From the NCBI GenBank assembly GCA_000827325.1, contig KN832881.1, positions 84,616-148,615 of the forward strand: 64,000 nucleotides of DNA. The letters run 5' to 3'. Every line of letters starts with the position of its first letter. The stretch's first letter is position 1. Shown piece by piece: positions 22,216 through 34,508 of the stretch. The DNA is from Oidiodendron maius Zn. Its lineage: Eukaryota; Ascomycota; Leotiomycetes; Myxotrichaceae. The translations under genes and the position numbers were made by a program. A model generated the notes under the pieces. That model saw nothing but the letters and a program-made list of their open reading frames with translations. It searched no databases and was not told the origin of the DNA.

Positions 22216-24097
22216 CTACATACTCCAACATGAAATTTCCGAAAAGTCAGCCGAGTCTAAGCAAGGCCCGGCTTTACCAAAGGAGTATATCCCCAGCATG
22301 ACACCCGTAAAGTTGCCTCCAACGGGAGGTGACCTAGTCAATATTTCTGCTTGCACCTTCGATTGGAATTTCTGCTTCGTTTCTGGATTTTGGGAGTATA
22401 GTGCATACCCTAGATCGTCGCACTGAATGCCGAGAGTAAGTAGCCCCGTTGGACAAATACCAAGAACAATTTCCTGTCCAGGAGTCAGCAAGGATATATC
22501 GGATGCGATCTACCGACTCACACTCGTGACGTCGATATTTGGAGTTGGAAGTTTGGCAACCACAGCTCTTGTTGTCTCGCCCGCCTCGTTGCAAACCATT
22601 GCTATTCCGATACTTGCGTAAGAATACATGCTATACCATACAACGATTCCTGCTTCGTATCCAGGGCAACTCGGCCGAAAGTCGAGCGTGACTTGAAAGG
22701 TTTGATTAAAGTCAGTCTGTTTACGGAGGAGCATTGTCGGAGACTCGGGGTCGCAAAGGTTATAACAGCCACCATGGAGGCGGAGATGGCCAGGTCTTGC
22801 AGACAACGACCATTCTCTTTTCACAGGCGTATCTAAATGATCTTCAACAAGGTGCATCTTCGTGCGGTAGGAAATATGCCAAAACTCACGTTTGTGATAC
22901 CAGCCGAGCTCTAGACTATCTTGGTCAAGAGCGGCCTTCCACACTGCTGGGCTAAGGACTTGATGGCCGTGTCTACCTTCTGTCAGGATTTCGATATTGC
23001 GCCCGTTGTTGAAAATGGGCCAGTCGTCCTCCCAGTCCACTTTTACCAGAAATGTCTCTCTTCCTGCAATCGGGAGGTTACTTTCTAGCAGATTTAAAAT
23101 CCAGTCAGACCACGCCATCACATACCTAGTTGAGACTCGATCCATTTACTGTTCATCAACCTGGGTCTGACACCAAGGAATACCGCCCACCAGTCTCCAT
23201 TAGCATCCATGAAAACGTCAGCGTGCCCAGTGCTCTGTACTTCTTCATTGGTCCCATTATACCACAAAGGATTCCTGGGTCCGAGTTCCCACGGCCCCAA
23301 AGGACCTGCCTCGGTCCTCATCACCCATTCCTGATGCCCACTTTCGGTTCCGCCTTCTGCGGTGAACAGGTAATAGTACTGGTTCCTCTTGATGATGTGG
23401 GAACCTTCAGCCAAGCCATACGGGCTTGCCCTGATCACTTTTGGAGCGGTTAGCGTTCGGCCATTAACTAAATCTATCTCAGATATGTGGATTGCAAAGT
23501 CTTTCAACTTGCTATCGAGAGGCCTATCAGCAATCCGCATAGTTGTGGACAGATACACTCTCCCGTCGTCATCCCAGAACAACTAGCCAGGTCAATACAC
23601 GGTTCATGAAATGTCTACAACGTCAGAGCTCACATCCTGATCGAATCCTGGGTTGTCAAAGTATACTGGGTCCGACCATGACTTATCGTCCCAGATATTG
23701 TCGGTGCAGATGTAGAACCCTCTCGGGAAAACTCTTTCCTGAGGTAGTGTCAGTGACGAGAACTACAGGCCGACGGATTTAGAAGCAGGCGCACATCAGT
23801 TTTAGGTCTATACCGGTCCCATTTTGCAGTCGTCAAGTAAAACTTGCCACTGTGATATCTGATCGTTGGAGCCCAGATGCCTGCTGACGGTTCGACCGTT
23901 CTCATATCCAGTTGACTCGGCCTCGTAAGGCCATGTCCTATCAAGTCCCAGTTGAGCAGGTCTCTGCTGTGGTAAATTGGGAGCCCCGGAAAATATTCAA
24001 AACTGGAAGTCACCAAAAAATAGTCGTCTTCTACTCGAACAACTGAGGGGTCAGGATTGAAGCCACGTATGACCGGATTCTTAAAAGTGTTCGGCAT
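22216..24097 (-). CDS. GH43 family glycosidase (beta-xylosidase/arabinofuranosidase type)
   Basis: Predicted to cleave xylo- or arabino-oligosaccharides. Five exons (24097-23795, 23762-23634, 23582-23126, 23063-22522, 22473-22216) give 562 aa, the usual length for two-domain GH43 enzymes. The N-terminal five-blade propeller opens with NPVIRGFNPDPSVVRV, which holds the catalytic base Asp. WAPTIRYHSGKFYLTT marks the next blade, and the general acid Glu lies in LAEGSHIIKRNQYYYL. The C-terminal half is a concanavalin-like sandwich (RLHGGCYNLCDPESPTMLLR, then CPGYEAGIVVWYSM). There is no signal peptide, so the enzyme is probably intracellular and acts on imported sugars. Introns are 33-63 nt, with the 33-nt one at the lower limit and worth checking. 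Confidence 0.9.
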
Positions 24098-25863
24098 GTT
24101 GCACCTCTCGTTGACTTGACATAAGAAGCTATGAAAGGACTTTGGGAAGCGCTTTTACGTTCTATTCAGACAATACTCCCGTAGAGTAAGACAAATCGTA
24201 AGGTTTATCAGTGCGTTTGATTTTGTTAGACATATGGCCCTCGACTTCGAAGGCGGCATCTCTGATACCAGAAGGAACGGTGCACAGGCATTAGTGGGCT
24301 GGGTGGGTAAGGTTTTCCCTCCTATCACCTTGCGGGCTCAAGCGAAGGACTGCAGAACATTGACCCAAGTGAGAGGTAACCACTTCCCTGTATACCTCGC
24401 CAGCGGATGGCACCCATGGCGCATGGTAGCGGCATCGCACTGGGAATTGAGATTGACCGATAGATCTATCACCACAGGTACTAACCAGGGTGAGTTTCAG
24501 GGCGTTTCGCGGGCCAGTGCAAACCGAAGCCGCTGGCTAGATAGACGACCTGCGGATTCCAAAAGCGATTCTACCAGGCAAATATAAAATAAAAAGCAGC
24601 CAGGATGAGGGAAACGGTGCAATATCCTCTCAGCCTGTAGCCCCTACCGAAAAAAGAGAGAATATAAGGATGATCGCGAGAACATGCAGGAAACATATAT
24701 TTATCGTGTTTTGATAAGAGCGCAGGGAGGTTGCGATAGGGAATATATATTGCCAGACTCCCCGCCGAGCATCGCCAGGTCAGGACTAGCGGCTCACATA
24801 GGTTCTCGCATCCCTTGAGAGGATCCTACACGAGATTAAATAAGAAAATTAGATACCAAAATAATAAGCTTCACGAATTACTGTATCAGAGATCTCTCTC
24901 GCTCTTCGTATACATTCCCCTCTGTACCGTGCCTCGTCGGGTGCGGATACTCGTATTCCCTATCGACGCGCAATGAATAATCGTCATCATCAGCCTCATC
25001 ATCATCAATGGTAGGTCTTTCCCACCAGACACTAGGTGCCGTGTTTAAATAATCCGAGCAACTGGTGGCCCTTCATCCCAGCTAATCTTACCATCCGCCC
25101 CCTACCGCTCTCCCTTTGCGGTCTTTGATGCCCCCCCCTGCTGAAAAAACCTCCCGCTTCATCTCCTCGACCAAGACACTCCTGTGGTGTGTTTCTGCTC
25201 AACCTCCTTGGGTGTCTCTCTCTGCCTTCTCCCGCTGTCCGGACTGCGCATCACCCTCCTCCAGCCCTCCGCCCATCTGCTCGCCCACGTCGGGGTCTCA
25301 TCTTCCGGCGCAAATAATACGAGGTGCAGACCCGCGGCAGAGCGCCAAGCCCAAAACGTTCCCGCATTTTCGCATTCTGGCCTCCCACCGACCTCACTGG
25401 TACTTATCCTGCGTACTCCCCTCTCCAAGGAACAATCTCTTGTCACCGTCTGCCGTCTTGCGGGTACGCCATTCGTTTGTACTATCGACTTCAGGGCGGC
25501 GGCGTCGAGAGCACTTGGAGACGAGGGCTGGGAGATCCAGACCCGTCCAAACGCCCCATCCGTAAACAAGACAGGACAGGCCTACAAAACAAAATAGAAT
25601 ACGAAAGACAAGAAATAAGCCCTCAATCTACCTAATACCCGCAACTAGACGGTCCAGAACCCTCTGGCCCTAACGCAGCAGTCGACCTGGCGTCCCTAAA
25701 TCCCATCTCCGCCTCTTCTTCTTCCACTTCTTCGTCCTCGATTTCCAAGTCTTCTTCCCATCACCACCGACGCCGCAGCTCGTCTTCAATCGTCCCGAAC
25801 CCTTTAAAACTTGACAACGCTTCGCGCACGCAGGCCCTGCCGAGCATTCCTGGCACGCCGCTC
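24098..25863. other. Intergenic region and leader of the GT34 gene
   Basis: About 1.77 kb between divergent genes. The distal part (25030-25860) is C/T-rich. From 25634 to 25863 one frame is open and Ser/His/Arg-rich and runs directly into the GT34 start without an ATG. A candidate splice acceptor (GCAACTAG) lies at 25641-25648. An open frame at 24234-24587 shows no resemblance to a family. Confidence 0.45.
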
Positions 25864-27360
25864 ATGTCGCTGTCGCGCAGCCCATCACCCCAGCCTGGAG
25901 GCGGGTGGGCCAGTCCTGGCCTGTCCAGTCCGTTTGGTGAAGGCAGTGGCACAACCACACCTCGGACAGGATATCGCATACATGATGGCTCCTCCGTCAG
26001 CTGGGAGTCCGCCAAGGCAAAGACAGAAGGTGTCAATGGATACCCATCCTTCTCGACACACAATAATGGGTTTTTTAATCGGCATTACAGGAAGATCTCC
26101 AGCAGTCTCCCGCGCTTCAATATAGGCGCCGATAAGAGCTACGCGGAGAAGGAAAAGCTGGGCCGTGGACGGTGGTCTGTTCGCGGTGGGAGCAGACTTG
26201 CACGTCTGAGAAGTATGGTGAGGCAGGCTAACCGCAAGACCAAGATCCGTTTCCTCATCGGCTTGGGAATATTTATGTTATTCTTAATCTACCAAATGAC
26301 ACGTAAGCGGCCCCTCCCCTTCCGTCGTCCCCCCCCCCTAACGCCGAACAGCTATACGTTATTGGTGGCGCCGATCCAAAGCCCTCGGTGGAGGGAAAAA
26401 GTTTGTGATAATTCTAGCAGCAAATCAAGGTGGGGGAGTGATGGAGTGGAAAGGCCCCCGAGAGTGGGCTATTGAGCGTGATAGCATTCGAAACAAGAAG
26501 AAGTACGCAAACAGATGGGGGTACGATCTGGAAATTGTGGACATGAGCACAAAGAAGCGGTACGCACACGAGTGGAGAGAGAGCTGGGAGAAGGTGGACA
26601 CCGTCCGGAATTGCTTGCGAAAATATCCTGATGCAGAGTGGTAAGTTGCTCCTGAATTATGATTCCCATCACAATAACTAAGAAAGGTAATTACAGGTTT
26701 TGGTGGATGGATCTGAACACCTTTATCATGGAACCCTCCTACTCCCTGCAGTCCCACATCTTCAACAACCTCGGAACTAATACATACCGAGACATCAACG
26801 AATATAATCCGCTTAATATAACTCACCCCTTCCCTTCAGAACACCTCGACGCAGAGGCTCGCAGCGCAGTCGGTGACGGGAAGGTGTCGTCCATCAACCT
26901 GGTGATTCCACAAGACTGTTCAGGCTTTAATCTCGGTTCCTTCTTCATTAGGAGAAGCCAGTGGACGGACCGGCTGCTGGACGTGTGGTGGGATCCTGTC
27001 GGATACGAGCAGAAGCACATGGAGTGGGAACACAAGGAGCAGGACGCTCTCGAGTTTCTCTACATCAACCAGCCGTGGATCCGACCCCACACTGCCTTCA
27101 TCCCCCAGCGGAAGATCAACAGCTTCCCCGTGGGCGCCTGCTCAGAGAATGGCAATGACACTCGTATTCATTATAACGAGAAGGACCGAGACTTCGTGGT
27201 GAACATGGCTGGCTGCGAGTGGGGTCGTGACTGCTGGGGCGAGATGTACAACTTCCGCGAGCTGAGCTACTACCTCAACCGCTCGCTGTGGGAGCGGTTC
27301 AAGGAGGATCTCGTGGCAGTGATCTGGTTCAAGCTCACCGGCCAGAAGGTCAAGTTATAA
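25864..27360 (+). CDS. MNN10: Golgi alpha-1,6-mannosyltransferase, GT34 (Mnn10 type)
   Basis: Type II Golgi enzyme that extends the mannan backbone of N-glycans. Three exons (25864-26302, 26352-26640, 26697-27360) give 463 aa. Cytoplasmic residues 1-125 are Ser/Gly-rich, then one membrane anchor lies at about 127-145 (KIRFLIGLGIFMLFLIYQM). The GMA12/MNN10 domain follows: KKFVIILAANQGGGVMEW, NRWGYDLEIVDM, the metal-site region WFWWMDLNTFIMEPSYSLQ, and CSGFNLGSFFIRRSQW. It ends with a Trp/Cys-rich MAGCEWGRDCW. The second intron splits the Trp codon just before the metal-site motif. The N-terminus may be longer if an upstream exon exists. Confidence 0.88.
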
Positions 27361-28852
27361 GTAATCGGCCTGTTGGGTTGTTTTTTTATTATTCTCGGGT
27401 TTCGACCTCTCGGCATGCTTTGTGTAGCTGGCATGCCCTTCAATTATTCCCTGGACCATATTCTGCAGCTGGCTCTACTTCGGGTTATGCGTCCTCGGAA
27501 CGGTTTAGATAGATTGCGGCTTTGTCCGATTTTCTCTTTTTTTGGACTTTTTGTGAAGGGTGTGTGCTGCCCTTTTGTTGGCCATTGCTGTGTGTTGCAT
27601 CGCATACCCCGGAGTCAGAGAGGGATATTCTGTACCATATTACGAAGAATGCCAATATAACGACCCTCCTGAGAAATTCTCAGCCATTGGAGTTGGACTT
27701 TGAGTTTTGCAGATCTAGTACGTGACATCAAAAGTTGTTCCGTCGGCGTGAGACAACATGGCTAGAATTGACAAGATAGCATAAATACCTACAACGTCAC
27801 CATTTGTGCTGTCCACAGTGAAGCAGAAACAGCCAGGAGTCCTCGCATGTCCTACCATGTAAGGGATATCATGTGGCTGGTCCACATACCAATCGAGTGC
27901 GAAGAGCGGTGCTCAGAGATGTAATTGTGCCTGGATAAATCTGGCTTTGCACAAACCGACACCCATGAAGAACGCGAAGGTGTGCGAGCAAGACGGCGTA
28001 ATGTCATCAGTCTCATGCTGCAGTGGTGATCCCGTCTGTGGCGTCTCAAACCCTTCCAATGGCGATGTTTCACGCTCCAGCCATTGGATTCCATTTAAGC
28101 GGCCGCGAACACCAAGGGGCTTCCGCGCTTGGCACCCGCGCTTCCCCAAACCTCCAAGATCAGACAACCACCAGAGAATCACCACCAGCCACATGGTAAC
28201 GGGAGTTGTTCATGAAACGTGAGAGGATGCCTTTGTCCGATTGTGCTTTTTGTTCCTGGGGCCTTCCTCGTCCACTCATTTGTGTCTGTCGCGCAAATCT
28301 CCCAACAGCTTCCCAGCCACGCCTCAGGGTCCACGACTGTGAACAAATGTCGTACACGCACTTGCATATAATCAAACCTGCGCAGAAGGTCCTGCCATGG
28401 CCCCCTACCACCCGATTGCCAGTTTCAGCCCACTCCGAGGGAAGTTTGTCCCTGGAGCGGTAGGAGGGGCCGTAGGCGGCTGGGAGAAAAGGCCCAGTTC
28501 CCTCTAGACTCTCCACTCAAAAGACACAAGGCTGCCCTTTATGCTGGAACTCTCTTTTTCTCTTCCAAGTTTAATGTTCTTTCTCGGTCGGCCTCGCGAA
28601 TTTTTCTTCATTTCTACTGGTCGGGGACAATAACAAGGCTATTGGTTTGACCACAATGGCGGCTGCTCTACACTCATTGTCTTAGGTGGACAATAAATGT
28701 CATATTTGTTCATTGAACATCGCTTGGGCGTTCTATATATCTCTCCTGTTGACTCGAAAGGCCTTTGGCCTGCCCTCGACTCTTTGAACTATAGTCGATC
28801 TGACACCCATCTCAAACCACACATCGATCCTCCTGTCGCCCAAATCACCACC
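27361..28852. other. Intergenic region
   Basis: About 1.5 kb between two plus-strand genes. T-rich 3' sequence of the GT34 gene lies at 27370-27560. A TATATA-like element lies at 28734-28740, near the GH16 start. No supported gene. Confidence 0.5.
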
Positions 28853-29906
28853 ATGCGTATCTCACAACTGCTCTTACCACTCAGCGCATCCGTTGCCTGT
28901 GTTGTGGGCATTACCAACAGCTCTTATACTATCGCCGATAATTACAATTCTACAAACTTCTTCAACGAGTTCAACTTCTTCACCGGGCAGGATCCCACGG
29001 GTGGTTTTGTTGACTATCAGGGAGAGGCTCCCGCAAACCAGAGCGGCCTAGCCGGCTACTCAAATGGAGCTATCTACCTTGGGGTAGATCACAAGACAGT
29101 AAATCCGGCTGGTGGTCGCAACTCGGTCAGAGTCACGTCCAATAAGGCGTATACCAAAGGCCTCTTCATCGCTGATATCGCACACATGCCAGCCGGTATC
29201 TGCGGGACATGGCCTGCTTTCTGGATGTTTGGCCCCAACTGGCCCAACTCAGGCGAGATCGACATCATCGAAGGCGTCAACATGCAGGCGAGCAACTCCA
29301 TCACCCTGCACACGTCTGAAGGCTGCTCTCTTGATGGAACAGGCTCCGTCGCCTCATCCGTGCTCGCCTCAACAGACTGCACCGGCAACAACGGATGCAG
29401 CTTCAAGACAGCAGACCCTCTAAATTTTGGCACGGGATTCAACGCTGCCGGTGGCGGAGTGTACGCCATGGACTGGACATCCTCCGCCATCGCGGTCTAC
29501 TTCTTTCCCCGGACGAGCATCCCCGCAGATATTACGGCTGGCACTCCAAACCCCTCAGGCTGGGGAATGCCACTAGCCCGGTTCTCAGGTAGTGGCTGTG
29601 ATATAGATTCACATTTCATGAACCAGAACATCGTGTTTGACACTACTTTCTGTGGTCAGGTAAGTTCTACAACCTAATTCCAATTTGGATACATTATGCT
29701 AAGTAAATCTACAGTGGGCTGGTCAAGTCTGGTCAAACAGCACCTGTGCAGCTCTGGCACCCACCTGCAATGCCTACGTCGGCCAGAATCCTTCTGCGTT
29801 CGCCGGGGCCTACTGGTTGGTCAACTACGTAAAAGTGTTCCAAAACTCGGGGATGGCGAAACGCCACCTTGGATATATTCGTCCAAAGCTCACTCCATAC
29901 ATGTAA
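28853..29906 (+). CDS. Secreted GH16 endo-1,3(4)-beta-glucanase
   Basis: Predicted to hydrolyse beta-1,3 or mixed-linkage glucans in the cell wall or in plant polymers. Two exons (28853-29659 and 29715-29906) give 332 aa. A signal peptide is clear (MRISQLLLPLSASVACVVG). The GH16 catalytic signature GEIDIIEGVN holds the two Glu and the Asp of the active site, preceded by GTWPAFWMFGPNWPNS. Further support comes from LHTSEGCSLDGTG and VYAMDWTSSAIAVYFFPR. The C-terminus (LVNYVKVFQNSG) forms the last strand of the jelly-roll. No GPI signal or carbohydrate module is visible. The ATG at 28853 is preferred to upstream in-frame codons because it starts the signal peptide. Confidence 0.93.
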
Positions 29907-30768
29907 AGGGATATCGCATTTAATGTTCGCTTCCTTGCATATATTTTGGCCGAAGAATCGGCTTCTACGTATTTTGCTACCGTTTTTCTCTCGTTTTGTA
30001 TCTGGTTCTGGGGTCGGACATCTAGAGGCTGGCGTATGGAAATAGGTCGGGAGGGAATTTAAAACGTACAGAAAAATGGAATAATTGCCGGTTCATTTAC
30101 GCCTATGGTAGGCGTTAAATAAATTCTCTTGTCATGAAAATCGGGGGACTATCAGATGTGGTATCGTATTATACCCAGTCTGCTCATAAGGCTGCACCAT
30201 ATCATATTCATAAAATAAAAACTAATAAGTGCAATTTCACGAGTTATTTTTTATAAGTCGACTCCTGCTCAGAATAAAAGCTGATTAAAGCCTCGATGAG
30301 AATGTTTTCTTCTTGTTGTATATTAAATGGCGGAAGAGATCCTGTACTTCAGTTTGATGCTAGGTGAATCGGAACCCCCCCTATTTAAGTCCCCCTCGCC
30401 ACGTGATACGTTACGACACTGGATGGGGACGGGTTGAGGAAATGATAATTGGACTCTGGGATAACCTAAAAAGGGTTCAGTAATTCTATTTAAATCACGA
30501 ACTTTCTATACAAGCCATTTTCCTCTTCAATATACACTGCATCATCTTGCCTTGTGCTCTACTAGAGTTTGTCTGCCTTGCGCTTCGGCTCTAAAAGAAG
30601 CGAGATCTCAGAGCTCCGATTTTCAGCCTTCTCACATAAATGTTCTCGACCTAAGAGCATTCCACATCGCAACCTAGTTAACGTCGACGTGCCTGGAACA
30701 CTTCACATTAACTGGATTGGTGCGATCGGCCTCGTATCGAAAACCTCCATCATTTCCTCAATACAATC
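29907..30768. other. AT-rich intergenic region with one CACGTG
   Basis: About 860 bp, AT-rich, between two plus-strand genes. A CACGTGATACG element is at 30400-30410, upstream of PRP4. Nothing else is supported. Confidence 0.5.
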
Positions 30769-32521
30769 ATGCATCCTTCACGGCAAGCATACGTGGAGGA
30801 GGCAGCACAAGAGGTAAGCCTTATGCCCCACACCCAGCACTTGTCCCCTCAAATTCATGAACAACATTCATACGGATCCAGAGGAGTGGCACGGAGTGAA
30901 TCAATGTTTGTGGACTTAAAACAAGTAGCTGATGGATCTGGTGTGACTTAGGATGGAGGCATCGACCTGGCAAATGTCCGTAAGTAGGCCCCGGTGCCAC
31001 TTGTATCTCACAATCAGCTTCTAATACATTATTTGTGTAGCTCTGGATCGCGACTATGAAATGCCCAGCGCGACGGCGGGTATTGCCCCCGAACGAGCGT
31101 CGGCCATCCTTTCCCAATTCCAGCGCAAAAGACGAGCGGCTGCTATAGCTGTACCGACGGACGATGGACGAGTGCGAGGCCGACTACGCGAGATGGGAGA
31201 GCCCGTGACATTGTTCGGAGAAGGCCCGGGCGATCGAAGGGATCGATTAAGAGAGCTGCTTTCGATTCAAGCGGAAATAGATGACGCGGAGGACGAGGAG
31301 GGGGATGCACAGATGCGGGACGCAGCAGATCAAGAGGAGCAGGAGCAAGAAGAGGAGTTTTATACGAAGGGTATACCGGAACTGGTGGAAGCCAGAAGAG
31401 CAATTGCAAGGTACTCGATACCTAGGGCGAAGCAGAGGGTAGCTAGTCAGAAGATCGAGGCGACGATTCCTCTGAGGACGCATGTCAAGTTTAGGAAGGG
31501 CATCAAAGAGCGCCTGCAAGGAATTGAGTTACAGGGAAGTCAGATGGCGGGAGAGAGACCAGTGAGCGTGACAAGATTCTCGCCGAATGGAGAGATTATT
31601 GCTGCTGGAAACTGGGGAGGTGGAATTAATCTGCTGGATGTCCCGAACTTAGAGAAGAAGAGGACCCTGCGGGGCCATACAGACAGGATTGGCGGCATCT
31701 CATGGTTCCCGGAAGCTACACTACCCGGCACAAAGGTATCTCCTGACGCTGTTAATCTGGCATCGGGCGGCGCGGAGGGGAACATCCACCTCTGGTCTCT
31801 CAACCAAGATACACCTCTTTCGACGCTGGCGGGACACAACCAGCGAGTATGCCGTGTCGAATTCCACCCTTCAGGTAACTACCTGGCTTCAGCATCAGAG
31901 GATACTACTTGGAGGTTGTGGGATGTCAACACGACAACTGAATTACTGCTCCAAGAGGGTCACTCGCGTGGTGTCTTCTCTCTGAGTTTCAACACAGATG
32001 GATCTCTCTTAGCTAGCGCCGGAATGGACAGTATTGGTCGCATTTGGGACCTCAGAACTGGACGCACGGTGATGATTCTCGAAGGGCATATACGGCCGAT
32101 CTACGCCCTGGACTGGGGCGTCGACGGCCATCGCCTGCTTTCTGGCTCCGGCGATGGATGGATCAAGTGTTGGGATATTCGGAAGGTTCAAGCAGCCGGT
32201 GGTGTCGGCGCCCACAAGAGTGTAGTTTCTGATCTGAGATGGTTCAAGGGCATGGATGATCCCGCGCAGGGTGCAGAACTAGAGGTTGATCAGAAGGGGG
32301 ATAGGATACCGAAGAAGTCAGGGACGTTCTTTATTTCGAGTGGGTTTGATAAGAACGTCAATATCTTCTCGGCAGATGACTGGTCGCTGGTTCAGTCTCT
32401 CAGTGGGCATACGGGGAATGTTCATAGTGTCGATACTACGAGAGACGGGAAATGGATCGTGAGTGGGGGTTATGATAGGACGGTGAAGCTGTGGGGGAGG
32501 AATGATGGGCAGGGCCTTTGA
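30769..32521 (+). CDS. PRP4: U4/U6 snRNP WD40 protein Prp4
   Basis: Spliceosome component that binds Prp3 in the U4/U6 particle. Three exons (30769-30813, 30952-30979, 31041-32521) give 517 aa, like human PRPF4 (522). The second exon is only 28 nt. The splicing-factor motif region lies near residues 70-95 ([20 protein letters not shown]), followed by an acidic helix. Seven WD repeats fill residues 175-517, each ending in WD-like pairs ([38 protein letters not shown]). The tiny first exons were accepted because both junctions have GTAAG donors and produce [12 protein letters not shown] in frame. Confidence 0.93.
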
Positions 32522-32923
32522 AAATGTATGTATTTGGGACTTGGGATAGACCACTGAATAAAATATGAACTGTAACATTCTAGTATACCAGGAGTTTCCA
32601 TTTGTTCCTTTATCTATCGAGGTGAATAACCCTACCAAACGATCGTGGCTTCTTTAAGGCTCTCAAGTCCGCACGAACTGAGATATGACAGCGCGAGATA
32701 TAGGCTTGTTGCACCATTCCATATGATAGGCACTGGTGACATGATCTATAAGAACGCAAATTCGTACACCACTATTCAGATATCATATGCCTGTGGGGCG
32801 ATTAAATCTATCAACAATCGGCCACCCTTTAAGCGTCTCAAATACTCAATATCGTACAATGCCAAATCATGTAGGTATTCTTTATGCTGCAAAATTGCCG
32901 CCCGCTTTTTTGTCACGATCGTC
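32522..32923. other. Convergent 3' region
   Basis: About 400 bp between the stops of PRP4 (+) and PTC7 (-). An open frame on the + strand here is the shadow of the PTC7 end and is not supported. Confidence 0.5.
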
Positions 32924-34162
32924 CTACCTCCCTTCCTCTACCACGATGGCAACAAGCACACATATGTCATCTACCTTGCCGCCTCTCCAATATTCAAAGG
33001 GATAGCGCTTTTGCACCTCCTTCGCGAATGGGCCGTCCTTCTTCGTATTTATACTTGCTGCTTTCGCCTCCCGCGTGATACCCACAGAAAGGAAGCTTTG
33101 CAGGCTAGGAATCTCCTCCCCGCCGCTACTCCCATCGTCAATCTCGATAAAGTGGTGTAGCTCGCGTCCAACTTGGATCCCGTCTGGCGTATGCTCCCAG
33201 GCCCTGGCGCCGACCATCAATCTTGATACCACGCGCAATATATCCTGACTAGATAAATTATCCCACACCCCATCAGTGGCAAACACAAGCACGTCTCCAT
33301 GGCGAAGCGAATGATGCGTGATATTTGCGTCTTTTGGGAAATCCCGAAACTGAACGCCACCAAACGTGCCCATTTGAGCTAGGACCTTCTGTGGGAGCAC
33401 CGACAACTGATACGGAGCATTAAATGCGTGGGTCTGCGGCTCCGAGTAGTCGTGTATCGCGTTCAGCCTCAAGTGCATGAACCCCGAATCTCCCAGGTTC
33501 GCGACGTCGAGGGACCCGTCGGCCTTGGCTATGGCGACACACGCTGTGCTCCCTCCGTATGGGACGGTCTCGTCTTCGCTGATGTCTTCGTAGCCGCGCT
33601 GCATCAGACTTCGTGCGCTGAACGGAGTCACAGTCTTGCTGGGCCGGTATGTGTAGGCGGCATAGGCCATGTAGTCACAAATCCCGTGGGAGAAGTCAGC
33701 TGCGTCCACGCCGGAATCCGCCCAGCCGCCCACGCCATCCGCGACGCCAAAGGCGACGTCGCTGCTCTCCCCGATGCGACTGACGAAGAAGGCGTCCTGG
33801 CCGCTGTTGGGTCTCGTCTTCTTGTCTTTCCGGCGCGCAAAGATGCGGTCGTAAGGGTTGAAGGAGAAGATGTCCTTGTCAGGATTGTATCTGCGGTCTT
33901 TGGCGCTGAATGATGCCGCAATGCCGTAGGTGAAATTTGCGTTAGATCTCGACGTGGGAGAAGCGTGGAATGCTCGGACGCCATGCTGACGGTTGGATTT
34001 TGAGAAGGCTCTGTGCGGTAAGGGCGAGGAATATCGTCGAGGGCAAAGGAAGGTCAAGGGCTCATTGGCCTGTATGAGGACATCTATTCGTAAAGGACCG
34101 GATCTGCTTGCTGCGGAAGCAAGCCCTCTCAAGGGAGATGCCATGTGGCGGATATTCATCAT
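32924..34162 (-). CDS. PTC7: Mitochondrial PP2C-type protein phosphatase (Ptc7)
   Basis: Ser/Thr phosphatase that in yeast activates coenzyme Q synthesis by dephosphorylating Coq7. A single exon gives 412 aa from the first ATG (MMNIRHMASPLRGLASAA). The next in-frame Met, six residues on, is an alternative. The Arg/Ser-rich first 70 residues look like a matrix targeting sequence. PP2C metal-site motifs are all present: SGQDAFF, VAFGVADGVGGWADSG, VANLGDSGF, VLVFATDGVWDNLSSQDI and GKVDDICVLVA. The catalytic core is the Ptc7/SpoIIE-like type without a long insert. It is divergent from the HTH gene at 34509 and convergent with PRP4. Confidence 0.92.
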   Translation of the reverse strand: MMNIRHMASPLRGLASAASRSGPLRIDVLIQANEPLTFLCPRRYSSPLPHRAFSKSNRQHGVRAFHASPTSRSNANFTYGIAASFSAKDRRYNPDKDIFSFNPYDRIFARRKDKKTRPNSGQDAFFVSRIGESSDVAFGVADGVGGWADSGVDAADFSHGICDYMAYAAYTYRPSKTVTPFSARSLMQRGYEDISEDETVPYGGSTACVAIAKADGSLDVANLGDSGFMHLRLNAIHDYSEPQTHAFNAPYQLSVLPQKVLAQMGTFGGVQFRDFPKDANITHHSLRHGDVLVFATDGVWDNLSSQDILRVVSRLMVGARAWEHTPDGIQVGRELHHFIEIDDGSSGGEEIPSLQSFLSVGITREAKAASINTKKDGPFAKEVQKRYPFEYWRGGKVDDICVLVAIVVEEGR

Positions 34163-34508
34163 CCAAACAAGCCGGTGAGGCAATGCGAAGCCCGAAGGCT
34201 CGCGGATATGCAGGGGAAATCCTATGCGGCCAGGACAGCCATTATACGATCGTCTTATATGGGTGGCAGCCGTGTATCTATTGTCGTGCGGGAGCAGGGG
34301 CTGGAGGTGGTTGTTGGACGTACCAAAACATATAGCATATACTTACAGTATTTCAAGGACAAGGACCAGGAGGTTTGCAGGCTGACGTTACACCGCACAC
34401 CGTCATTTGTGCCGCTTCGGTGTTTGCGCCACCAAACGCCGTCGAATGCACAATCGGCTTTATTTCAGCCTCTTCACTTTCACTCCGGCCTTGACGACGT
34501 TATAGAAT
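34163..34508. promoter_or_regulatory. Divergent promoter of PTC7 and the HTH gene
   Basis: A 346-bp shared upstream region. I see no obvious conserved element. Confidence 0.45.

Noticed and set aside
24234-24587. Open frame of 117 codons upstream of GH43
   Set aside because: No family resemblance, no splice context and mixed composition.
28160-28516. Minus-strand open frame of 118 codons upstream of the GH16 gene
   Set aside because: No recognisable domain; it lies within promoter sequence.
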